From: Pyrus communis | Taxonomy: Eukaryota; Streptophyta; Magnoliopsida; Rosales; Rosaceae | Assembly: GCF_963583255.1 (NCBI RefSeq) | Contig: NC_084803.1 | Span: forward strand, 3,150,121-3,214,120 | Direction of reading: 5' to 3' | DNA: 64,000 bases | In this document: one piece after another, positions 21,190 to 33,866 of the stretch | How the letters are laid out: every line of letters begins with the position of its first letter | How positions within the stretch are numbered: position 1 is the first letter of the stretch | Position numbers and translations under genes: made by a program | The notes under the pieces: model-generated | Databases searched by the model: none | Seen by the model: only the letters and a program-made list of their open reading frames with translations | Told to the model about the DNA's origin: nothing

Positions 21190-24100
21190 TTAGCAACAAT
21201 GACATTGACTGTGAGTGTGGCTAGAATTATTACGCCACATCCGCTGCATATGTGTCCACGTTTTAAACAGATTGAGATGAGGCACTGCATAATTTCTCTG
21301 CCTCTTCGAGGCTTCGGTGGCGTCTCTGCCGGTTCCATTAGGCGCCTCTTGTTGGGTGCTGGAGCTCCTGGAAAACAGAGCGATGAAGAAGCCTTCTTTG
21401 TCCTCCTTCGGATCGGTCCTAATCAAGCATTCGGCTGCAAGGCAAGATAACGGCAGTGATTGAGATGCCAATATCTGAACATTTTGTCAAATTTTGTCAA
21501 GATTTAAGGATGCTACTTACCGCCCTCGATAACGGGGAGACCACGGCGGTGCCATTTCGGGAAGGGGGTTTCCAGTTGGAAACCATTGGATGCAGCAAGT
21601 GGTAGCACAGATTTAACGACATCTTCGTTTTCGACTTGGTTAACAGAGCATGTGCTGTAAACAACTCTCTCCACTTCCGGAACTGGCAAAAGCGGTACAC
21701 ATCAATTCATATGATTGAAATAAATCGGATTATTAACGAAATGAACAAAGCAAGCAGTAGATATTGGTATCTGAGCGACTACTGGATAGAAAGGATCAAG
21801 TTTTGGCTACGATTTTGGGATTCAGAAAACGTTTTTTTTCCTCCACATTTTAAGGTAAACAACTGATAGTAGAAACAAACTTACAAGATAAAGCATGAGC
21901 CAGAGCTTTTCTCTGAAAGGCAGCGAGCTTGTTAAGTCTTTCTGTGCTGGCAAAATCGGCACCCTGACCTACGTATTTTAAAAGAACATAGATGTTCGAT
22001 CAATTCGTAACTCTGCACAAGCAGACTAATGATCTGGGAACGTTAAATAAGCTTCCTTGCATATTGAATAAGAGTTACGCACATCTTGCGACAGCGTAAT
22101 TATTATTATTTTTTTTGTTGGTTGGATTACCGATAGAAATATCTAGTTGGGTAAAATTCAGCAATTACAAGAAGCTATCTAAAAGGCACCTGGAGCAGAA
22201 GATGGGAGCAAATGATCTAATCTTGCAGAAGCAGTCCCAGATCCAGAGCAGGAAGGATCTAAAAGAATGGCCCGGACCTGTAACATTGAATTTTGTTGTA
22301 AGCATGAAAGGAATGTATTTGAAACATTGTAAAATGCGAGTTCGCAACCAGGAGGAGAAAAGTAACGACGGTCTGGAAGTTAAGTCTTCTAACCTTGGAA
22401 AATTGAGGATCTTCAGGGTTTAAGTCTAAGAAATCTCCATGCACAACCTTAATATCTAAGCCCAAGTTAAGTCAAATGGCTTATTATAATAAGTTAATAC
22501 TACAATAGCACAAGATAAGATCAGCGACCGGCATAATCTAAACGTTATAAACATAAACATAACGAAGTATCATATTTCAGATTACTCGTTAGATTGCCGT
22601 AGTTCCACTACTTCCAAGGAAAAGAGAACAAACAGAAAGTAATCGGAAAGATGAAGGCAGAAGGATACTAGAAGCACCAGAAAGTCTGATAGTCTCTTTT
22701 AAACGTTTAACCCTGTCTTCATTCAGTTCACATGCTATTACTTTTCCCTCTCCTCTCATAAGAGCTGCAAGGTGCACAGTTTTGTTTCCAGGAGCCGAGC
22801 ATGCATCAAGAACCTTCAAAGGAAATCATATTTAATTGGCGCAAACTGTTGTATAATCTTAAAACCAAAACTCAATACAACCGACGCAAAACATTAACCC
22901 AACTTAAGTTCATAATAATTAGCGATGTACAAACTTTACCGACCTCCCATCCTGGTTTCGGAGCAAGGGCTGCAGCCACCAGAGAGCTTGCCTTTCCCTG
23001 TTAAAGAAATGGTTAAAACATAACTCATGCAGATAAAAGATAAATGGATCCTTCACGATTTAGACAATTTTCCACATCATCCTTCAACAAATAAGAACAG
23101 AACATAAAGGCAACGTCAAGGTTGGTTGAAATTTTATGAGGAAAGTACTAATAACAATATTAGATCATTCTTAAAGTACTAATAACAATATTAGATAATT
23201 CTTACTTGCATAAAAATACTTCCATCCTTTATTAGAGGATGATCGTGAAGATCACTACCCGGTGGAAGAACCAACAAGTGAGGAACCAGGTCATCCTTTT
23301 GAACCTATGTAAGAAAAAAACTGTCTCAGTAACACGGCAAAGAAACTAAAGAAGACAAACGCATAACAAAACACACAACACATTCTTTTCTCAATGTTCA
23401 AAATTGGTCTTTGCAACACATTCACTTGATATTAGGTTATCGGCAATTGCCAAACACCCAAGTTGCGGCTTTACATGTTTAATTCAGTAGAGATAGCCTA
23501 GTCTGATGTTTCACCCATTCCACCATAAGATTACCTCTAAATTTTGTAACGTGTGTTACACGACATACACTTGAACTTAATTACATTCTTACAAAACATT
23601 AATTACAAAGTTTGAGGAAATACCTGAAATTGCTTCTTTAATTCAAGTAAGGCAGTGTCAACATCCATTTTCAGAGTATTTACTCGAACATGACGAGGTA
23701 TTGAGATATCTGCAACACGAAAATGGTGTTAGAACGGAAGGTAACATCAGTCCGCATCCTAACAGTTTAAGATTTCCCTTAGATTCTATGAAATGAACAT
23801 TGCAAAGCATTCTGTTTCTACCAATTCCACTATAGTAGTATACAATTGAAGAGATGGAATAACAGTATGAAACTAAAAACATGTAAAATCACACACACCG
23901 GGAATTTCATAAAGAGCTATCAAGTCTTCAACTTTCTTCACTTTTTTCTTCACCAATAGCCGAGCCAGAGCGGACTGCAGAGCTTCTTGGCGACGCATGA
24001 GATACTTCTCCGCATCACCTATTGCGGATGAACTCACCTGTATAAAAATTTAATTCACATTTCACCTCAAAAATTGACCACAATCACAAAATTAGGGCAG

Positions 24101-24683
24101 AAAATCAAATGCTGTTTCGAGTTCATAACGAATATTACCTGACCGAAAAGGATGTCGTAGGTGACTATGTAAACCAACTCATCTTGCTTCTGCAACATCA
24201 GAATTAAGCAATTCAGTGCCTGAGAGTTCAAATTGCTTGTTATTATGAATAAAAAAGAAGACATTTTGATACCTTCCACTTGCTATTCAGTACTTCGGCA
24301 GCATTCAAGACCTCTTGGATAATCTGAAGATCTGAAATAAGCAGGAAAATCAAATTTTATCGGCAGCCAAACAGAAAGTAAGCCAATAAAAAATAACTTC
24401 ACTTTGCATTTCTGAATGCGGTGAGAGTTGTAAACTTACATTTTAGGGTTTGACAAACCAAAGCGAAAGTGCCTTTCTTGTTCCTGACGGAGGGACTGTA
24501 AACGAGTGACTTGATGGTGCCGACGGACCGCTTCTTGGCGTCGCCTTGGAGGACGAGCTTCAATACCTTCGCAGCCTCTCTCCGGGAGAAGTAAGCCGAC
24601 CTCTCCATGTTTAAACGACGCCGGTTTTCCGACTTATCGGCGGCTGCAGGCGGCGGGCCCGCTTTGTGCTTTAGGCGCGCCAT
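21190..24683 (-). CDS. NSUN5: 25S rRNA cytosine-C5 methyltransferase, NSUN5-like
   Basis: Thirteen exons on the minus strand can be joined in frame with GT..AG sites: 24440-24683, 24273-24331, 24139-24189, 23899-24037, 23624-23709, 23206-23304, 22944-22997, 22669-22813, 22394-22455, 22190-22277, 21885-21968, 21521-21682 and 21190-21434, giving 505 residues. The N-terminus (ERSAYFSRREAAKVLK) matches plant NSUN5. The SAM-binding motif DACSAPGNKT lies in exon 8, the catalytic motif DPSCSGSG in exon 10 and YSTCSVNQVENEDVV in exon 12; the two cysteines are those used by RsmB/NOP2 m5C enzymes. The family methylates a cytosine of large-subunit rRNA in the nucleolus. All motifs are intact, so it is probably functional. 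The C-terminal ~45 residues look specific to this lineage. Confidence 0.92.
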
Positions 24684-25043
24684 CGCTCACGGTTAGAGCA
24701 CACACAGAAAGGGGCGGCAGGAAACCACTGCATATGTAACCCTTCTGCAAACGACGTCGCTTGATTAGAAAGGTTAAACTTGTAGGGGCAATTTTGTAAT
24801 AAAATTTATAGAATAGAGCTTAGTAGTCCTTTTACACACCCACGGACCAAAAATATGATATTTTTGAGAACTTTTCAGCCCGTCGGACACAGAGCGAAAC
24901 TCTCACGTATCGTTATACAATTAGAGTTAAAAAAAAAAAAAAAATTCAAGTGTTCGTCCAATTAAAAAATATATTATTTTGTTTCACTGCATTTTAGGGC
25001 TTATTGAAATATCTCTTCAAAAATAGCCTTGTGGAACTTCAAG
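24684..25043. other. Upstream region of the NSUN5-like gene
   Basis: Promoter-sized spacer between the NSUN5-like start and the CDC48C relic. It contains an A-tract near 24930-24943. No gene is seen. Confidence 0.5.
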
Positions 25044-26095
25044 ATGCGGAAAAACACTGATAACGAAGGCTGTCGCTAATGAAGCGGGAGCCAATTTCAT
25101 TCACATTAAGGTCAGTCATCGATGTCTTCTATTGGATTTCTTTGTTAGTTGTGGTATTTTATTTAGTTTCTAGAAAAAATGTTGGCGAACTCATTACATT
25201 GCCATGGCTTATGGTTTAGGGTTTAGGGTTAGGGTTTAGGGTTTAAGGTTTAGGGTTTAGGGTTTAGGGATTACGGGTAAACATGAGTGTCTTGTCCTCC
25301 TGGGATGTATGATATTTCATAGTTTTCATGTAAGTAGTGTCCCTCAAATTGTAGCTTTTGTAATGTGTTTTTCCGCTCAATTATTGGCAGGTGGATGCTT
25401 TGACAACAAAGCGGGGCGACAACGAAGGGGGAGGGGTTAATGAGCGGCTAGTAAACCAGGTAATCTCGAACCGATTCATGCTCATCAAGACACGATGCAC
25501 ACGCTCGATCGTATATTGTTCATTTGTGGATAAAGTGAACTCACTCACCGTCTACAGTCACAGTTGCTTGTAGAGTTAGATGGTGGAAACGAGAGACGGG
25601 GTGTGTTTGTTTTCTCCGCCACTAACAGGTACAACCAATTGTTCGTACGTTTTCAGTTTCCATGATGCTGAATCAATGATTACCAATACGCAGTTTCTAC
25701 AAATTGGTATATGTTTCGGCAGACCTGATATGTATCTTGCACTACCGGTTTGTCCATGAAAAATCTGTTACTCTATGTATTAATCCTGCTAAGTTAATAA
25801 AGCTGCTATAGCTGCTCTAAAGGAGAAACAGTTACCTAAAGATAGCCGAATCAGCGGATCTCCGTGGATTATAAAACAAACTCACTTTCAGCACCAGCTT
25901 AAAATCGGACTGTCTGTAACAGTCAAGGGAGATAAGTTTATTCACACATGCTTAGTACCTACCCGTTAACAAACAATCGTTTCTTACTTTGATTCCCATA
26001 AAGCGGCTTATTCGATATAGTTTTTCATTGCTTGTCCGGAGCAGCAGACTAGGTTCTACTGGAAATTTGGAGAGCGCCTAGAAGCACGAAGATGA
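25044..26095 (+). pseudogene. Decayed CDC48C / nuclear VCP-like AAA-ATPase fragment
   Basis: Scattered exon relics follow the order of the second AAA domain of plant CDC48C. 25044-25110 encodes CGKTLITKAVANEAGANFIH (Walker A end). 25392-25459 encodes VDALTTKRG...NERLVNQ. 25564-25628 encodes LLVELDGGNERRGVFVFSAT, followed after an intron by PDMYLALP and a stop. 25802-25920 encodes AAIAALKEKQLPKDS and SPWIIKQTHF. 26041-26095 encodes the last residues and a stop. Splice-site remnants are kept between pieces. The Walker B exon, the arginine-finger region and the whole first half are missing, so the piece cannot make an ATPase. Confidence 0.8.
25213..25269 (+). repeat. Interstitial telomere-type repeat (TTTAGGG)n
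   Basis: About eight units of the plant telomere heptamer, with one shortened and one A-containing variant, run for 57 bases. They lie in what was an intron of the CDC48C relic, so this is an internal site and not a chromosome end. Confidence 0.93.
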
Positions 26096-28024
26096 AGCAA
26101 AAATATGTCACACGCACACGAGTTTGTTGCAGATGCCCACTGCAGAGCATAACGATAGCAGAAACTGTTGGAGAACAGGAGAAGGGCGAATTTTGTCGGG
26201 AACTCTGAAGTGTATACCTTTCTGTCCGCAGTCTATGATGTTGCAGGCTGTTTCCTCGAAAAAAAAAGGGTTGTGTTTGTTGGACTCGAGTGATTGGCTA
26301 GATAATTACTATTAGCGTTCTGAAAAAGTCATTTTACAATCATTATCTTCTTTTTTTCCTAAGAAAGATTGCGTGTTTTTAATTTTTCATTTCGTGATTG
26401 GTTGCGCTAAATCTCAACATTTACTTTGTTCAGAAAGAAATTGGTATCAAAAGTTTTGGTTAATTTGTATAAAACAAGATAAAGAATTTATCTTTCAAAG
26501 TTATTGCTTGGCTACCCAACTTGATATTGATATCATGATAATATGACAGTTATTCAGTGGACCCTTTGACATTGCCTCTGGAAGTTACTCACATACTTCC
26601 TAGGTTAATTCTTTCGTTAAATGGCTGCCTAATTTTTGATGTCTGTCTAACATCAACTTTGAACAAAATTTTGATGAACTGAGACTAAATGGTCTATAAT
26701 TCTTGTTGACATTATTGTCAGATGTGACGAGTTCACACTTCTCTCTGAAAATATTGTATAAGGTGCGACGTGCGCCATACATTAATGTACAAAAGAAAGG
26801 ATTAGGAAATTTACTTATGCCTTGTAAGGGGTAAATTTTTAAATTTGGACGACCAAAATATGTGGTCGTCTGGATCTAGAAAAAAAAGTACCCTCTTATT
26901 TCAACCGCATCCACTAGAGATTGTATCCTCCGGTCCCGAGAATCGATCGGTAAGGCAGGACCAATTACAGCAGTATATTTGGTCAAGCTTTTTCATCTGG
27001 TAAAGTTCTTGCTTCATTCTTTTTAGGTTGTACGGAGCCCATGTGCACTTCAAATCACAGAAGCAACAGTATGTGCAACGCCAACGTAAGGACAGGGTTA
27101 ATGCGAAATTAAATGAAACAAGTGGAACATAACATGCCAAACATTGAGCTCATTTTCATGTGCATGATATGTTGTGTTAATTGGTTATATAGTTGTGGGA
27201 CATGTAACATGAAATATTAAATAATTCTTGTATTTTTGGGCTTTCAGATAGTTGAAAATGCTTTGTAGCAGTAAAATTACTTTATACATAAGCATTTATC
27301 TGACCACGTAATTATTCAACCACACACATAAAGTACCTAAATTTCTTGTCTATAATTTTCTTATGTAAGGTACCTTATACGAGTGTCTAAACAAAATAAT
27401 CCTCCCTCCAACATAAGGATGGTACTTAATGACCTTAGCTCGATGACTCAGTCCCATAATCCCGTATGTGGTGCACTGAATGCATCAAGTCACCATCACA
27501 ATTGACTTGTATTAATATTATTCATTGATTATTCTTATTTATTATTTATTTTTCTCAAGTGTGAAGGATTGGGATTGGTCTAAACACGGGACCCTTAAAG
27601 TTACAAAGTCTTCCCCCAAGTCCTCCTTTGGCATGTTCCACACACTATACTGTCCTCACTGCATCTTTCTTCTGGATTTTATTTCAAGTATTTTTTATTT
27701 TTAGTATATTTCGAAATTATTCTATATTCTTGTGTTTTTAAACAGTTATAACGTTAGTCAAATATACAATAATAAAAAAAATTATGATTAAAAATACGGT
27801 TCAAATAAAATACTTCAAATCATCATAGAATTTTCGGTTTCAAATTAATAAATATCTGTCATTGTCTATGTGGCACTCCTACTTAGCATCAGCTTTGAAG
27901 CTTCCTTTCATTGCAAAGGAAGGTCACAATGAAACCTCCTGCTCCTCCTTTTCGAACTAGGGAGAGAGATCATATATTTAGGTCATGCTCAACGTTCAGT
28001 TTGGTCATACTTTTTGGTAACTAA
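26096..28024. other. AT-rich intergenic region upstream of the WRKY gene
   Basis: Only short chance frames are present. A W-box-like TTGACT lies at 27502-27507, about 520 bases before the WRKY start, compatible with the auto- or cross-regulation common in WRKY genes. I see no repeat of note. Confidence 0.45.
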
Positions 28025-28877
28025 ATGTCTGGTGGCAACTTCAGGTCAGCAGAGTCACCTGAGACTAATGACTTTTCCGACAACTCGAATTTTGAGTTTT
28101 CGGAATTCTTGATGATCGGCGACTGGCTCGATGGAGATCCGAGTTCCGTGGCTTCGGAGTTATCTGTCCAGAATTCGGGTTTTCAAGCAAATGAAGCTGA
28201 TGAGTCTGGTGCAGGGAGCAGCCAACCTGGAGGGTCTACTAGCAGTATGCATATAAACAATTATCCACACACTCACATACATATATTTGTTCTAATGCAT
28301 TTCTAGCTCCAATTGTATTTCTTGTTTTTTTTAACTATTTATTTATTTTGTGTGTGTGTGTGTTAGGAGGAGAGAGTGGAAGCAGCCGGGAGAGGCAGGA
28401 AACTAGAGAGAGAGTTGCATTCAAAACAAAATCAGAGGTTGAAATATTGGATGACGGGTTCAAGTGGAGGAAGTATGGTAAAAAGGTGGTGAAAAACAGC
28501 CCTCATCCAAGGTAGAAGAAAACAAATAGAGTAAAAGTACAATTAACCGACTCAAATACAAATGTGTTCCTTTCCTTTTACGAAGTTACAAACGATAATC
28601 TTAACTACCCTAATCTATTGGAAGGGATTCAAACTCACATGTAAGACGGCGAGCACACTGTTCTGGTTGACTTGTCTGACCTACATATGCGATTTAGATG
28701 TAACGTTTAGCGATGTTTAGACGTATTTGATCTGATAATGATATATTTGATTGCAGGAATTACTACAAGTGCTCAGTTGAAGGGTGCCTTGTGAAAAAGA
28801 GAGTTGAAAGAGACAGAGAGGATCCAAGGTTTGTAATTACAACTTATGAGGGTGTCCATAACCATCCAGGCCTCTAA
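28025..28877 (+). CDS. WRKY transcription factor, group IIc, WRKYGKK variant (WRKY50/51-like)
   Basis: Three exons, 28025-28244, 28367-28511 and 28757-28877, join in frame to 161 residues. The N-terminal half is acidic ([17 protein letters not shown]). The single WRKY domain has [12 protein letters not shown] instead of the usual WRKYGQK, followed by the zinc ligands C-x4-C and H-x-H (CSVEGC ... HNH). The intron after the PR of NSPHPR is the conserved WRKY intron. The Q-to-K change and small size match Arabidopsis WRKY50/51, which act in salicylate/jasmonate defence signalling and bind W-box-related sites with altered preference. Length, splice sites and zinc ligands are intact; it acts in the nucleus. 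Confidence 0.93.
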
Positions 28878-29190
28878 TTTTTTAGCATTTTTAGAGTTTT
28901 GAAGGGATGAGACTTCTCAGGATGTTAGATGCAGTCTATTTGGTTGACAACGCCTTAAGTAATGGGACTTGTAATTCAATAACACTTTAGGCACAAAAAG
29001 TTTTTTTTTTTTTTTTTTTCCCAAATGTTTGTTCACCTAGTGGAGTGAACAAAGACTGCCATATGTTTCATGGAGCCAATATGTACTAAAGTTATGGCTA
29101 TAAATTTCTTGTGCAAAATATCCATCCTTTCTCAATTGACGGATTTTGTATTTGTAACATGTAACACATTTTGGTATTGACACGTTAGCT

Positions 29191-29380
29191 TTTAATGTGA
29201 AAGACATCATATCAATAGTTTTTCTTTTAATAAAGAGCAGACATCCTGTCCTGAATTGTGTCATGGACATCAAGACATCATATCAATAGTCTTTCTTTTA
29301 ATGTGAAAGACATCATATCCATAGTCTTTCTTTTAATAAATAGCAGACATCCTGTCCTGAGTTGTGTCATGGACATCAAG
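29191..29380. repeat. Tandem duplication, 106-bp period
   Basis: The phrase GTGAAAGACATCATATC starts at 29197 and again at 29303. The following CTTTTAATAAA, AGCAGACATCCTGTCCTGA and GTGTCATGGACATCAAG words repeat with few changes. It sits between the WRKY and PMI1-like genes, both of which end here, and has no coding potential. Confidence 0.8.
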
Positions 29381-29771
29381 AAAGCAGATGCCAATTAAAT
29401 GTTTCCGGTAATCACTCAAAACAGGCTCCATTCCGTAGCATTTAAGTTTCTCCAAACCAAACTAACAGTCAATGGCACACGGGGCGTAATCCTAAGTTGG
29501 GATTCCGCTCCCAATTAAGATTAGTTAAAAGTAAAATATCGCTTGTATAAAGAAAAACTCGTCAAAATATCAACAGCAGCATTTATTCAATGAACAAAGA
29601 AACGAAAGCAATGAATAAACAAAGAAACGAAAGCAAGAAGTTTCGGATTTGAAGTATAATACAAGAGAATCTATCAATCACATAAAAACCTGTACGCAAA
29701 ATGGCCCGCTTAACATCTCTATTCTCACTCTACAAACAAAAGAATCTGTACTAGGAAAACACATATACATA

Positions 29772-32700
29772 TTACATGTTTACGTGTGGTTTGATGCTTT
29801 CATTCGGAAATATAACATTCGGGTTTCGAACGTGTGGAGCAATCGAATCTTTCCAGGTATATTCCGTTCCTTGGAAATGAGAGGAAATGCTCCACAAAAA
29901 ATCTCTATGCTTCTTTGCTGAAACCAGTGTGGATGATCTTACGAGGGCTTTCGAGTTTGAAAGTGGAAAACTAGTGGTCTTACCCATGCCAGTGCCAAGC
30001 AACCATCGGGAGCCAGACTGCAGTTGCGTTGTGGTGCCCCAGAGCAGCCTCTTGCCTGGTGCAGTATCCACTCCTGACAGGTGGACGTCGATGATTTTAA
30101 ACTGAGGGTTCCATCCTTCATCTCCTTCATTGGTCTCCCCTTTAATCTTGTCGCCATACTCCTCAAACACTGGCTCATCGAGTTCGTTCTCTTTGCTATC
30201 GTTTAACAGCACACTTGACACTTCTGGCTTTAAATTGGCTAAAGCTCTCTCCACTTGAATTAGAGCAAGCATTGGAACGCCCACTGGTTCATAGTTTCGA
30301 AAGGGATCTCTAAGCTGCACCATGAGAGCAATTGTGAGGTTGTCCCCCAAAAGTCCACACTTCCGGCCAGATAAATCACTGCAGTTCGTATCTTGTGTCA
30401 AATTTCCATCGATCAAATCTGTGTACTTGGCATGATGGGCAGCAAGGATTTTCGTCATTCGATCTCTGCTGTGACCTTCATTATTAATGATTGTAGCATC
30501 TAGCCTCAACCATTCGTCCAGTGATAAAGAGAGAGCCAATAATCCCTTAGCATCATCAACACAATCTCCAAAACCGCACAGTTGCAAACCTCCAGACTCA
30601 GGATATATACTTGAAGGTGCCTCTCCACTTGACATGCGGGACTGGATTCTTAACCCTTCCAGTGAGAAAGCTTCAATTTTTCTCATAGCCAAAGGAGCAA
30701 GATATTCTAGAGATACATAGTCTGACCCCATCTCCCTACCTCCCAATTCGGCGGAACTCAGGTTATTACAACTCCAACTAGAAGGACATCCTTCATCCTG
30801 CCTCCCGCCATATAAAATCTGCTCAAACCTGAAACAAAAACGAGAAGTAAGCCAACAAATAGAGAAATGTTTCAAATCACAATAGTTCAGAAATAAATGT
30901 ACTTGTTGTGCTCACAACCTTTCAGACCCCACTATGTTTGGCGCTGGGGCTGCTGCCTCCCAAGCTACTTGTTGTATTGTCTTCCCCGTAATATCTTCCA
31001 AAGGTGTTAGTTTATTCACCCACTCATGCAGCGTATCTCCAACCAATGCCAGATGCTGCATTATCTCGATAACATCAATACCCATTACTGCTGGTATAAC
31101 AACGGGATTAGAAATTTGAATGACCAAGTTCCCACCATTTTTAGCATTTCTGAAAAGTGAAGGATTCATAGACTGCAAAATGCCTCCACCCTTCAACCGA
31201 ACATAAGAACCAAAGCCTTCTCCGAGTGGAGGTAAGAGTGGCTCTTCAAGGGGGAGCTCAATTGGACTACCAAATCCACCAGAGAAGGTACGAGGAGAAT
31301 TCCGAAAGTCCTTTTCATTTAATCCCCATTCTCGCATCAAAGCTTCAGTCTCCAATCCTTCAAGAATTTTGGCCTTCCTTCTCCATAATAGCTCACTTTC
31401 TTTCTTGTGCTCTTCTTCAGCGGCTTCAATAATCAACAACAAATCAGAATTCTCATAACAATCTCTAGAATGAGAACCTGGTGAAACACAGGATCCAATT
31501 TCGGGCTGCTCTTCCGTCCAATCAAAATCAAAAAATAAGTTTCCTGAACCCAGAGACTCTTTTTCAAACTCTCTTAAAAGACGTTCTCTAGGAGACTCGG
31601 CATCACTATCAGAACTCATGCTACAATCCATTCCAAGGATGCTTAGGAAATCACTTGACACGGATTCAGTAACATCATCCAAGCTAAATGATTTTTCACC
31701 TGTCTTACTTGCTTTGTAAGTCGACTTAAGCTCCTTGTGGTTTCTTTCCTCAAGAAACTCTCCTGAAGAAAATGGATGATCCAAATCTACTGATTCTGAG
31801 ATCAATTGAATATGAGTTGCAGACTCCACCTCATCCATGGCCGATCCCTTGATGCATACGCTATCTTGTTCATGTTTGCTGTCATCCACCACAACCTGGT
31901 CCACATAACTATCATGGACTTCCTTTGGAATAACCATAGTCTTCTCCTCGAGGTCCATATCATAATCGTTAATGATCTCATCTAAATAAATGATTTCAAC
32001 TGCTGACTCATCATTAGCATGACCAGGAACTTCATCAGATTGCAACTCTTCCTTCTCAGACATTTCTGTCCCCACTTCTACAATGGTAAATTCAGTATCA
32101 TCATCTTCACACTCTTCAATTCCTTTAGCAAACGAAAAGTCTATATCAGTCTTAGGTTCAATTGGTGGCACATGTTCACAATCTGACTCTGTTACACTAC
32201 TCAACCTGGTCTCATCAAGTGTCTGACATAAGAAATTAATTGACTTGGAGAGCTCCAACCCTCCATTCAGCAATGCTTTGCGACAAATCTTCAAATCAAG
32301 AGACTGAGATGAGAAGGCAGGCCTGGGGGTTACATTACTTGGCACACTCCCAACTCGCTGAAGCATCGTAGCTCCACCATCCAACGAACTTGACCCTCTT
32401 GGCCTCGTGTTCGTAAGCTCAGGAACATTTGGATTATCCCTCACACTAACTAACTTATGCTGCATCACCGAAAATCCTAAACTAACATTTAGATTAGCCC
32501 CTCTAGCCTTGCCTGAAAGGTTAAAGCTTGTTGTCCATTTACCATAACATTTCCCCCCTTCCAGCTCCTCAAAAGTAAGCGGTAACAGCCTCGTAAGATC
32601 AACCCAGTGGTTCCCAATGTCAAGCCCTGGCGCCCCACTCAAAGAAACGTAAATCAACGAAAGCTTATCCTCATACTTAACTGAATGGTTAGCGCCATTT

Positions 32701-33182
32701 CTACTTCCATACACAGAACACCTATGCATCAAGGTTTCATCAAACTCAGCTACGCCCTCCACAACCTTCGAAGACCGAGTCTGCAGCACCTCACCTTTCC
32801 TCTTCCAATGCACACATACACTAAGATTATTAAAACTCACAGGCAACCCCTCAACCGAATGCACATGAAGGTAAAAACAACAACTAAATTTCCGATTCCC
32901 CATATGACTGAGAGCCTTCAAGGGTCTCTTCCAATTCCACACCGAAGATGATTTCTTGTCCTTGTGCAACAAATCTCCCCTAACCAATCTCGGGTTCGAA
33001 TCCGAAAAACGGGTTTTCCCGGCAGATTTGGATCTTCCATCAGAAGGGGAAAGCAAAACATTTGGTGGGGATTTATGCAAGTAAAGGGCTTTGCTTATTT
33101 CTTCAATATCACGCAACAATTGACCACTGTTAGAGTTCCCACCACTGTAATCTTTCTTACTCTCAGTTTTCTGCGACATCAT
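29772..33182 (-). CDS. Plastid movement impaired 1-like protein (NT-C2 domain)
   Basis: Two minus-strand exons, 30919-33182 and 29772-30828, join in frame (GT..AG) to 1,106 residues. After a basic, serine-rich N-terminus (DIEEISKALYLHKSPPNVLL, about residue 25) comes an NT-type C2 domain at ~95-245 (KFSCCFYLHVHSVEGLP ... GKWTTSFNLSGKARG). A long acidic linker follows, then the conserved C-terminal half (WRRKAKILEGLETEALMREW, FLEYLAPLAMRKIEAFSLEG-type words and a Leu-rich end). PMI1 and PMIR proteins are peripheral plasma-membrane/cytosol proteins needed for actin-based chloroplast and nuclear photorelocation. The gene is complete; which PMI1 paralogue it is cannot be fixed here. A second, nearly identical copy of its 3' half starts at 62427. 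Confidence 0.9.
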
Positions 33183-33866
33183 ATCCTATCTTTGCATACA
33201 AGTTAATCTAATTACTCCATATCCAACCAAACCCACCATGGAAACTTGTAAATAATTCAACCCTTCTCTAAAATCCTACAGATACTTTTGAATCACAATC
33301 GAATCAATGAAACTGATTAATCGAATCAGAAATGCTCATAGTACGAGAAATTCAGCAAAGTTGCAGTACCAGCATGGACAGGGCGTCTCTTGGCCGGAGG
33401 AACGTCGCTCGGGCACTCAGTCGATGAACTCCGTCTTGTAGATTTGGATGCCTTGCTCGAGAGAGCCGTGTGGTTGGTTTTGGGGATTTTCTCGGGAATC
33501 AAGATTTTCCGGGTAAATTTAACGTGACGAATTTTGTAAAGGCGATGGAAAATAAAAGTTTTGTCTTCTGTGGGTTGGACGGTGGAGTGAGTAGGTTGGA
33601 GTCGTTCCGGCTTTACGAGGTTATAATCGTCATTGTGCTTTTAAGACTCTAACGATGGGTCGGGACTCGGGCCCGTGATGGTGATCACAAATGGGCTCAA
33701 ACGTTGGACTTCTACTCCTTACATCAGGCCCATGGAACAATGGCTCAGGCCCACAGTCAACAATGGTGACGACCCTGTCAGAACCCCCGCCTAATCTTAT
33801 CCAGTAGCAGCAGAGACAAGATCACATGCAGTGAGCGAGCGAGTAGCAGAGCTAGACGGTGGAGAA
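33183..33866. promoter_or_regulatory. Divergent promoter region between PMI1-like and CNMT-like genes
   Basis: The two genes start 684 bases apart and point away from each other. On the minus strand 33370-33600 looks like a leader exon of the PMI1-like gene, with a donor GTACTGC just left of 33370; an intron would then run toward the ATG at 33182. Most of this leader (about 33283-33600) occurs again at 58496-58813. No heat or light element was identified with confidence. Confidence 0.5.

Noticed and set aside
25213..25269. Chromosome end
   Set aside because: Only 57 bases, with unique gene relic sequence on both sides; an interstitial array.
29887..30720. Plus-strand frames opposite the PMI1-like gene
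   Set aside because: Shadows of PMI1 exon 2; repeated identically at 62606-62824 only because the exon is duplicated.
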